NCBI GenBank assembly: GCA_017419895.1
Contig: JAFOKI010000110.1
Location: forward strand, 1-5,550
DNA: 5,550 bases
Reading direction: 5' to 3'
Origin: Eubacterium sp.
Lineage (GTDB): Bacteria; Bacillota; Clostridia; Peptostreptococcales; Anaerovoracaceae
Below are positions 1-4,852 of this stretch, piece after piece. Under the pieces are notes generated by a model. It was not told the origin of the DNA, made no database searches, and saw only the letters and a program-made list of their open reading frames with translations. Every line of letters starts with the position of its first letter. Position 1 is the stretch's first letter. Position numbers and translations under genes: made by a program.

Positions 1-1162
1 CCGATATCTTGTCCTCACCGGTGTTATTGTAATGATTCTTATATACGAGCACGATGTAGTTCTGATCACTGTAATCGCTTCCCTTACTAACAAGGAGATA
101 GCATCCAAGGAGCTCAACAGAACTCAGTTCCTCGTTTTCATCCCATGTGGATGCGACGTCCTCCTCGAAGACTTCCCGGACGCGCTCATCCATATTATTC
201 ATTACTGTATCAGGAATATCGCTGAGCTTTGTTACATACTCATTAAGACCCGTGACCTCATACTCCTTTGTAAGAGATTTTGCAATGACGCCATAGTTCT
301 GCGCAAGGTATTCCTGAACATCATATTCATCATCCCAGGCACTTATTGTCACTGTGACCTTGTCGCCATTGGATAGACCTTCCGACTTGTCGAGTTCAAA
401 CCGGATATCGTAATCTGACTCAATATACGCATAGCCGTTTGGAGCAATTCCTTCAACGATGAATTGGGCTTCATCGAAAATGTCAACGTTTTCGATTTCC
501 GCTAGCTCACTTACTTTATATGTGAATTCCTCGTTCTTGAATTTGGCTTTGCAGGCCTTATCCAGCCCGTCAGGCATCTTCCACGTTATCGTGATCTTAT
601 CGCCGTTTTTGAGGTATTCATACGTGTCTGCATACGGATAATCGATTGAATCCTCAAAAACATTCAGTGGTTCAGTGGATCCCGCGGCAAGATAGAGTTT
701 CTGCCTGAAACCCTCATAATCAGCATCCAGATACAAATACCCGTATCCGTCGTATCCCGTGGCTGAAACATTTATGTAGTCTTTCAAATCAATTTTGGTC
801 TTGCCTAGACCCGGCACCACAAGCGCAGCGATCGCTATGACCGCCACTACTGCTACTGCCGCGATGATGATCGGGAGCTTATTCGATTTTTTGACGTTAT
901 TGATCGCAGCTGCCGATCCGCAGGCTTTCATTCCTGCGAATCTGTCCATGGTCTGGCCATGCGGACCCGGTTGACGGACGTATGGCTGTCCCTGATTCTG
1001 AGCCTGACTCTGGCCGGGCTGACCCTGCGGTCTGGGCTGACCGAAACCATATGGCTGCGGACCCGGTGTCTGTTCGACCTGCGGCACCGTTAGCTTTGTT
1101 CCGCAATATCTGCAGAATAAAGCACCTTCCACCGACTCTTTTCCGCAATTCGGACAAATCAT
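1..1162 (-). CDS. Zinc-ribbon, single-pass membrane protein with extracellular repeat domains (3' end beyond window)
   Basis: 387 codons are visible and the frame is still open at the left edge, so the C-terminus is missing. Residues 1-24 form a small zinc ribbon: CPNC at 3-6 and CRYC at 17-20 give paired CxxC knuckles. A Pro/Gln/Gly-rich linker (about 26-68) follows, then a Lys-containing stretch (90-95) and one hydrophobic helix (about 97-116). Positive charge before the helix predicts zinc ribbon inside, C-terminus outside. The exported part has two diverged copies of one domain: VSATGYDGYGYLYLD (132-146) matches VEGIAPNGYAYIESD (236-250), NGDKITIT (186-193) matches NGDKVTVT (265-272), and YKVSEL (215-220) matches YEVTGL (301-306). 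The architecture resembles Firmicutes zinc-ribbon envelope proteins of the TcaA/YvbJ kind; the exact function is unknown. The start is set by GAGGTGA at 1169-1175, seven bases before ATG. A good promoter lies just upstream. Confidence 0.85.
   Translation of the reverse strand, partial: MICPNCGKESVEGALFCRYCGTKLTVPQVEQTPGPQPYGFGQPRPQGQPGQSQAQNQGQPYVRQPGPHGQTMDRFAGMKACGSAAAINNVKKSNKLPIIIAAVAVVAVIAIAALVVPGLGKTKIDLKDYINVSATGYDGYGYLYLDADYEGFRQKLYLAAGSTEPLNVFEDSIDYPYADTYEYLKNGDKITITWKMPDGLDKACKAKFKNEEFTYKVSELAEIENVDIFDEAQFIVEGIAPNGYAYIESDYDIRFELDKSEGLSNGDKVTVTISAWDDEYDVQEYLAQNYGVIAKSLTKEYEVTGLNEYVTKLSDIPDTVMNNMDERVREVFEEDVASTWDENEELSSVELLGCYLLVSKGSDYSDQNYIVLVYKNHYNNTGEDKIS
960..1067. repeat. In-frame 12-bp direct repeats flanking the Pro/Gln-rich linker
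   Basis: The 12-mer TGCGGACCCGGT occurs at 960-971 and again at 1056-1067 on the plus strand, 96 bp (32 codons) apart. On the coding strand both copies encode Pro-Gly-Pro in the same frame. They bracket most of the low-complexity linker of the zinc-ribbon protein. Recombination or slippage between them would remove or add 32 linker residues without breaking the frame. This may simply reflect repeated codon use in a low-complexity stretch. Confidence 0.5.
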
Positions 1163-1201
1163 TTCCAGTCACCTCACAAACACAAAAACAATGATATACG
1201 G

Positions 1202-1220
1202 TGTTCACATTGTATGAACA
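1202..1220. promoter_or_regulatory. Inverted repeat TGTTCA-N7-TGAACA, candidate operator
   Basis: Two perfect 6-bp arms separated by 7 bp. On the minus strand the repeat begins at the last base of the TAGAAT -10 box and covers the predicted transcription start. A dimeric repressor bound here would block initiation of the zinc-ribbon gene. The arms are short and only one copy is seen, so the regulatory role is an inference from position. The arms would not make a stable RNA hairpin and no T-run follows, so a terminator is unlikely. Confidence 0.35.
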
Positions 1221-1248
1221 TTCTAATCCAAAGCGTGTTTTCAGTCAA
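1220..1248 (-). promoter_or_regulatory. Sigma-A type promoter of the zinc-ribbon gene
   Basis: On the minus strand TTGACT (-35, 1248-1243) and TAGAAT (-10, 1225-1220) each match the consensus at 5 of 6 positions, and the spacer is exactly 17 bp. Transcription should start near 1213, giving a leader of about 50 nt before the ATG at 1162. The -35 box lies only about 20 bp after the alaX stop codon. I see no intrinsic terminator between the two genes, so readthrough from alaX may add to expression. Confidence 0.65.
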
Positions 1249-1268
1249 TGTCGCTCAAAACCCGGCAT

Positions 1269-2606
1269 TCATCCAAGCCTTCGGATAAACTCATCGAGCG
1301 CTGCTTTGTCCGGGAATACGCAGCTCGCGGTCGATCTGTTTCCGCCGCCTTTCCCGCCAAGCGGTGCCGCCTGTTCTTTTACGACAAAGCCGCAGTCCGC
1401 GGACCCGTCCGAAACAAGCACAGCCGCGAGTCCCGCAATACTGACAAGCACCGCAAAACCTGTGAATTTGCCTGATATCTTCTTGGCTGTCTGCCTGAGA
1501 TCGTCGGCCGTAAGGTCATCATAGACATGCACCCCGGCGCATCCATTCGACAGCAAAGCAGCCGTTTCCCGCTCCACGTTCTTCTTACGCAGCGCCGTAA
1601 GCTCCCTGTGAAGACTGTTTTCTTTTTCGATACGGGCTTCAAATTTAGCGAGGACGTCATTATCGCCCGCGGAGAGTTCATTCTCCAGTTCGTATAGAAT
1701 GTTAAAGTGTTTCTGGTACGCAGTGAACGCCCGCATGCCGCACTCGAAATAGATCCGTGACATCCCGCGGTTCGGTTCTATCTTATATATTTTGACAAGA
1801 CCGACCTGGCCGGAAGAATCCGGATGGGTACCGCAGCACGCGCAGCAGTCAGCCGGTGAATCGATGTCGCCAACAGTAACGACTGAAACGTCGGTTTCTG
1901 CTTTCACAGCTTTGCGCAGCGGCATTGAAGCAGCGTCTTCCTGGGTTTCGAAATAGCTGACAGTGACAGGCAGATCCTGCTGAATGACCCGGTTGGCCTC
2001 AGCTTCAGCCGCTTCTGCCATTTCCCATGTCATTTTGGTGTATCCCGAGCGGTGCGGCATGCCGACGGCTTCAGAAACCGCACCCTTCTCAAGAGCACCG
2101 TCAGAAACAAACTCACCTGTGATAGTTTCATCTTCAAACGCGATGTCGATCGTTATACAGTCTTCACCCATATGAAAACCGCGGTTCACTCCGCCGAAGA
2201 GTCTGTAGATCGCACCGGAAAGAATATGCTCCCCGAGATGCCTCTGCATGCAGTCGAACCGGTGCGTCCAGTCGAGCACCAGTTCTATCTCCGCGCCAGG
2301 CACAAAGCCACGCTCCGCAAGTTCAGTCTCAAAGCCGGCACTGTCATACTCCCCGTCCGCTTCATCCGCGAGCCTGTGCCAAACCTCGCCATCTTTTTCT
2401 AACGTGTCGATTATTGTAATATCCGCTCCGCATGTTCCTGCAGGTCTGACAATGCCCCTGTCACCCGGCTGCCCGCCTCCTTCAGGGAAGAAAACCGTCC
2501 TGTCCGCAACCAGAAAAAAACCGCCTTCAGACTTGAAAATCCGCTGAATAACGGCATTGCAGGACTTTTGATTTACATCGTGTTCGTATTGTCTGACAGT
2601 TCTCAT
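1269..2606 (-). CDS. alaX: Alanyl-tRNA editing protein, AlaX-L type with DHHA1 domain
   Basis: A free-standing relative of the AlaRS editing domain, expected to hydrolyse Ser- (and possibly Gly-) charged tRNA-Ala in the cytoplasm as a proofreading factor in trans. It has 445 residues from the ATG. The N-terminal barrel-like domain carries FFPEGGGQPGD (39-49), the Ala-tRNA editing signature. The zinc site appears complete: HLGEH (123-127, HxxxH) and CCGTH (257-261, CxxxH). A charged, probably coiled segment (about 303-350) leads into a DHHA1-like C-terminal domain with the glycine-rich GGKGGG (417-422). There is no aminoacylation or anticodon-recognition domain, so this is not AlaRS. Length and domain order fit the long, DHHA1-bearing AlaX class. 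The frame extends three codons upstream to a GTG at 2615, but ribosome-binding spacing favours this ATG. Nearby extra cysteines (254, 255, 258) are unusual but do not disturb the motif. Confidence 0.93.
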   Translation of the reverse strand: MRTVRQYEHDVNQKSCNAVIQRIFKSEGGFFLVADRTVFFPEGGGQPGDRGIVRPAGTCGADITIIDTLEKDGEVWHRLADEADGEYDSAGFETELAERGFVPGAEIELVLDWTHRFDCMQRHLGEHILSGAIYRLFGGVNRGFHMGEDCITIDIAFEDETITGEFVSDGALEKGAVSEAVGMPHRSGYTKMTWEMAEAAEAEANRVIQQDLPVTVSYFETQEDAASMPLRKAVKAETDVSVVTVGDIDSPADCCACCGTHPDSSGQVGLVKIYKIEPNRGMSRIYFECGMRAFTAYQKHFNILYELENELSAGDNDVLAKFEARIEKENSLHRELTALRKKNVERETAALLSNGCAGVHVYDDLTADDLRQTAKKISGKFTGFAVLVSIAGLAAVLVSDGSADCGFVVKEQAAPLGGKGGGNRSTASCVFPDKAALDEFIRRLG

Positions 2607-2614
2607 TTTTCTCA

Positions 2615-2618
2615 CTCC
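2615..2618 (-). promoter_or_regulatory. Shine-Dalgarno GGAG that decides the alaX start
   Basis: GGAG lies eight bases before the ATG at 2606-2604, a normal distance. The alternative in-frame GTG at 2615-2613 shares the last G of this motif and has no purine-rich site at a workable distance of its own. The ATG is therefore preferred, removing three residues from the longest reading frame. Confidence 0.65.
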
Positions 2619-2656
2619 ACGAAAATTACCAGTAAACAGAAATGACGAACAAAAAA

Positions 2657-2665
2657 TGTGGATAA
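2657..2665 (-). promoter_or_regulatory. Perfect DnaA box TTATCCACA
   Basis: The minus strand reads TTATCCACA, identical to the high-affinity bacterial DnaA box, in the AT-rich spacer about 50 bp upstream of the alaX ATG. A second, poorer match (TTTGTCACA, 8 of 9 to TTWTNCACA) is on the same strand at 2825-2833. Known DnaA biology allows isolated boxes to control transcription or titrate DnaA. Two sites and no replication genes are not enough to call an origin. A chance match in AT-rich DNA is quite possible. Confidence 0.4.
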
Positions 2666-2731
2666 CTTTCTCTTGACAATCTCAACTTTTCACGTTCAAT
2701 CTTGAAATTTCAACCCTTACGGGATTTTACG

Positions 2732-2755
2732 TTTTCAACAATGACATGTTGAAAA
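2732..2755. repeat. 9-bp inverted repeat TTTTCAACA-N6-TGTTGAAAA
   Basis: The arms are perfect complements with a 6-bp loop. The stem is AT-rich and is not followed by a T-run on either coding direction (A-rich on plus, CGTAAAATCC on minus), so it is not a good intrinsic terminator. It begins four bases after the TATACA candidate -10 box of alaX, covering the likely transcription start. That is the same layout as the inverted repeat downstream of the zinc-ribbon promoter and fits an operator better than an RNA element. Confidence 0.45.
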
Positions 2756-2758
2756 AAA

Positions 2759-2787
2759 TGTATACAATCTTGAAAAATATGCGGAAA
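2759..2787 (-). promoter_or_regulatory. Weak candidate promoter for alaX
   Basis: On the minus strand TATACA (2764-2759) is a good -10 match, five of six. The hexamer 17 bp upstream, TTTCCG (2787-2782), is a poor -35, so an activator would probably be needed. Initiation near 2752 would give a leader of roughly 145 nt. No better -35/-10 pair was found on the minus strand in this spacer. Low confidence. Confidence 0.25.
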
Positions 2788-2833
2788 AGTTCACAACTTG
2801 TTATTTTCAAGGGAAATCGCATTGTGACAAACA

Positions 2834-2853
2834 TTCGTTCGATTACGAACAAA
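2834..2853 (-). terminator. Weak hairpin after the 408-residue gene, possible terminator
   Basis: On the minus strand TTTGTTCG and CGAACGAA can form an 8-bp stem with one G-U pair around the loop TAAT, starting 13 bases after the TAA stop at 2867. The following bases, TGTTTGTC, are only a broken T-run, so termination would be inefficient. The core GTTCG/CGAAC arms (2837-2850) are perfect. Confidence 0.3.
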
Positions 2854-2866
2854 AGTTAACATAATA

Positions 2867-4093
2867 TTATTCATCCCTGATCACCCCAAGAAATTCTTCG
2901 AACGAATCGAAATCTCCATGGATCATGAAATTCATCACAGGTGACTCAAACTGGAAATTACCCTTCGGAGTAAGAAACGAACTTATCCCTGAAGTCGCGA
3001 TGTCGAATTCGACCCGCATGCTGTCACGAACCGAATTTGTCGCACAGATGAGTTCCCCCGACCTGGTAAGATAGTAAGTCGCCAGGAGGTCGTCGTATAT
3101 ATGATAGCACTCCTTTGTCACATGTGAATTGTCTGTTCTGTATATCATGAAAACCAATCCGCCGTCTTCCTCTACCGGCATCGCCCGCTTCATGAGTTCG
3201 GTCGCGCCGCGCTCAAAAGTCGTGATCGATCCGGAATAATCGAATACTGTGATGTATTCATTGTGCCTCAGGTTCATGTACGCTTCCTGGTCCGAAATCT
3301 CCATGGTGTGGACTATCTCGCACGATTCAACGAAAAGCCGGTCTTTAGCGCCTTTGTTTTCGCTCTTGAATACAAGTTTTGTGTATATCTCGGTATAACG
3401 CCCCATGTCATCGCCGACGATCGATCTCGAGACAGTCTCTTCACCATTTCGTTCGATATCGTTTCTATAAAAAGTGAGCTGCGGGTATTTCGAAAATGTC
3501 TTGATTCCGTCCGCTGACGAGCCGGCTGCCTGAAGGAAACGGATCGCCTCTTCGTCCTTTTCGCAGCAGCGCATCAGAAAATAGTTGGTCGCGGCTTCCG
3601 GTTCACTCGTATCCGCACAAAGCTTATCAAACAGCTCAGTCTCTTCTTTCTCGGACAGCGCGGTTTCTCTTCCGGTTATGAAATAAAAAGCTTCCGCTCC
3701 TGGCGGCAGCGGCAGTCCGCTAACCGCGTTATGGTCTATGAATTTGTTGACAAGATGAACAGCTTCTGCCTCCGATACAGGCACCTTCTCCGCGCCGAGT
3801 CCGCCGATGAACGAATTCTCCATCATCTCGAGCTCAGCCTGATCACCGTTCTCGATCCACTCGAACCTGTCCAGACCGTATTCGCTGACATCGAAATAGA
3901 AGAACTGTCTGAGCTCCGCGCCGGTCTGTTTTACCCTCCAGTGCACGAAAAGAACGAGGACTCCCATGAGCCTCGTATCTGTAGCCCAGGCTTCCATGAA
4001 ACGGTACTCGCTCCACGACGACGGATCGTCAGTGCGGTTCCCTTCCGCTCCGGAAAGGCCTCCTTCTATTACTGTGAAATTCCTTTCAATCAT
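2867..4093 (-). CDS. Hypothetical soluble protein, 408 residues, family not recognised
   Basis: A complete frame, ATG to TAA, that I cannot assign to a family. It is acidic, rich in Glu/Asp and aromatic residues, and has no signal peptide, no clear membrane helix (RLMGVLVLFVHW at 41-52 is short and flanked by charge), no nucleotide-binding loop and no evident metal-binding cluster. The N-terminal part has a compact aromatic segment (FFYFDVSEYG, 64-73) and a glycine turn (FIGGLGAEK, 95-103). The middle has NYFLMRCCEKDEEA (170-183). The C-terminal part (about 205-408) looks rich in beta strands, with IYTKLVF (236-242) and LVFMIYR (313-319), ending in FDSFEEFLGVIRDE. Translation has only a weak GGA eight bases before the ATG, which suggests coupling to the frame ahead. 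It lies 54 bp after rluB in the same direction, so co-transcription is likely. Base usage resembles that of its neighbours. Confidence 0.8.
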   Translation of the reverse strand: MIERNFTVIEGGLSGAEGNRTDDPSSWSEYRFMEAWATDTRLMGVLVLFVHWRVKQTGAELRQFFYFDVSEYGLDRFEWIENGDQAELEMMENSFIGGLGAEKVPVSEAEAVHLVNKFIDHNAVSGLPLPPGAEAFYFITGRETALSEKEETELFDKLCADTSEPEAATNYFLMRCCEKDEEAIRFLQAAGSSADGIKTFSKYPQLTFYRNDIERNGEETVSRSIVGDDMGRYTEIYTKLVFKSENKGAKDRLFVESCEIVHTMEISDQEAYMNLRHNEYITVFDYSGSITTFERGATELMKRAMPVEEDGGLVFMIYRTDNSHVTKECYHIYDDLLATYYLTRSGELICATNSVRDSMRVEFDIATSGISSFLTPKGNFQFESPVMNFMIHGDFDSFEEFLGVIRDE

Positions 4094-4094
4094 C

Positions 4095-4148
4095 TTAATT
4101 ATCCAACAAAGCCGCCTCCGGCGCCTGATCGCCGTCCGGACCGCCCAT
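4095..4148 (-). CDS. Candidate 17-codon ORF bridging rluB and the 408-residue gene
   Basis: The frame reads MGGPDGDQAPEAALLDN and then TAA. Its ATG overlaps the rluB stop as TGATG, and its TAA ends one base before the next gene's ATG (TAAGATG). A ribosome ending rluB could restart here and again at the downstream gene, which itself has a poor binding site. No separate ribosome-binding site is seen before this ATG. A frame this short can arise by chance in a 54-bp gap, and the peptide has no recognised motif. Without it the interval is a GC-rich spacer with no convincing terminator. Confidence 0.25.
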   Translation of the reverse strand: MGGPDGDQAPEAALLDN

Positions 4149-4852
4149 CAAAGCTTCATAAGGTGCCCGACTTCTGACGGGTTCAGTTTCCTGAACTGAC
4201 CCGGTTTGAGCCTTCCGAGCGCTATCGGTCCGATCGAAACGCGCTCGAGTTCCAGAACTTCAAGATCCACTGCCTCAAGCATTCGGCGGACTTGCCTGTT
4301 CTTTCCTTCGTGTATAGTGATTTCGAGAATAGTAGATCTCCCGTTCCAGGTTATGAGGTCGACGCGCGCGCGCTTTGTTACATAGCCGCCGATGTCGACA
4401 CCATGCCGCAGCCTGGCTATCTTCTCCTTGGTAGTCGTACCCTTGACGCGTACGCGGTAGACTTTGTCGATCTCGCTCGACGGATGCGTCATATGGTACG
4501 CGAAATCACCGTCGTTGGTGAGGAACAAAAGCCCGCTCGTATTGTAGTCGAGACGCCCGACAGGAAACACACGCTCGGGGAGGTCACCCATCACGTCGAG
4601 CACAGTAAGCCTGCCTTCCTCATCGCTCGCGGTCGTCACGCAGCGGACAGGCTTATTCATGGCATAGTAGACTTTTTTTGTGCTCGGTTTGATTTCCTGA
4701 CCCTGCACCGTAACGACGTCGCCGTCCTTCACGTCATATCCCGGCTCCGTCATTACCGCGCCGTTGACCTTCACCTGACCAGCCGCTACAAGTTCATCCG
4801 CCTTACGCCTGCTTGAGATTCCCGCCTGGGCTATGTACTTGTTTATCCTCAT
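4148..4852 (-). CDS. rluB: 23S rRNA pseudouridine synthase, RluB/RsuA family
   Basis: Converts a uridine of 23S rRNA to pseudouridine near the peptidyl-transferase region (position 2605 in E. coli numbering for RluB). It has 234 residues, normal for the Gram-positive form. An N-terminal S4 RNA-binding domain (about 1-60) begins MRINKYIAQAGISSRRKADE. The catalytic domain carries the RsuA-family signature GRLDYNTSGLLFLTNDG (99-115) with Asp102 as the expected nucleophile, and the conserved HEGKNRQVRRM (181-191). The frame is open a further 52 codons upstream, but that part overlaps scfB and lacks family similarity. The chosen ATG starts the S4 motif and has GGAGG at 4861-4857, a rather short four bases away. 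ATG and the scfB stop overlap as ATGA, indicating translational coupling. RluB and the related RsuA/RluE/RluF enzymes are hard to separate by sequence alone; the S4 domain and Gram-positive context favour RluB. Confidence 0.93.
   Translation of the reverse strand: MRINKYIAQAGISSRRKADELVAAGQVKVNGAVMTEPGYDVKDGDVVTVQGQEIKPSTKKVYYAMNKPVRCVTTASDEEGRLTVLDVMGDLPERVFPVGRLDYNTSGLLFLTNDGDFAYHMTHPSSEIDKVYRVRVKGTTTKEKIARLRHGVDIGGYVTKRARVDLITWNGRSTILEITIHEGKNRQVRRMLEAVDLEVLELERVSIGPIALGRLKPGQFRKLNPSEVGHLMKL

Larger units (their letters stand above)
2702..2810. repeat. Cluster of six TTGAAA elements in both orientations
   Basis: TTGAAA is read on the plus strand at 2702-2707, 2749-2754 and 2770-2775, and on the minus strand at 2708-2713, 2733-2738 and 2805-2810. 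The first plus and first minus copies abut to make a 12-bp perfect palindrome, TTGAAATTTCAA (2702-2713). Two copies sit in an identical 11-mer, CAATCTTGAAA, at 2697-2707 and 2765-2775. From the local base composition I would expect well under one copy in 250 bp. The arrangement resembles an array of regulator half-sites, but no regulator is identified. Confidence 0.45.
2607..2866. other. AT-rich intergenic control region upstream of alaX
   Basis: About 260 bp without a credible gene on either strand. My hand count for 2621-2860 gives 76 G+C in 240 bases, about 32%, well below the flanking genes. It contains the repeats, palindromes, DnaA box, promoter candidate and terminator candidate listed separately. 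It lies between the end of the 408-residue gene and the start of alaX, both on the minus strand, so the alaX promoter is expected here. I searched by eye for a T-box (its TGGNACCGCG-like bulge) and for a tRNA gene and found neither. Confidence 0.7.

Noticed and set aside
32..641. Plus-strand frames of 114 and 60 codons
   Set aside because: Both lie antisense to the continuous 387-codon minus-strand frame, have no recognisable motif and no convincing ribosome-binding site.
897..1208. 103-codon minus-strand frame overlapping the start of the zinc-ribbon gene
   Set aside because: It is another frame of the same DNA, low-complexity in the linker, without domain motifs. The frame starting at 1162 has CxxC pairs, a membrane helix and a well-placed ribosome-binding site.
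2673..2700. Plus-strand TTGACA with TTCAAT 16 bp downstream as a promoter
   Set aside because: The -35 is perfect but the -10 is only 4 of 6, and nothing coding or structured follows on the plus strand, only antisense of the 408-residue gene.
2616..2866. T-box or other riboswitch upstream of the tRNA-editing gene
   Set aside because: No TGGNACCGCG-like bulge, specifier stem or GC-rich terminator/antiterminator pair is visible.
2616..2866. Replication origin in the AT-rich spacer
   Set aside because: Only one perfect and one imperfect DnaA box are present, and no replication or partition gene is nearby.
4094..4147. Rho-independent terminator after rluB
   Set aside because: CGGCG and CGCCG arms can pair around CCTGAT, but the stem is only 5 bp and no T-run follows on the minus strand.
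4292..4816. Plus-strand 174-codon frame antisense to rluB
   Set aside because: Long antisense frames are common opposite moderately GC-rich genes. The minus frame carries clear RluB motifs, whereas this translation resembles no family.
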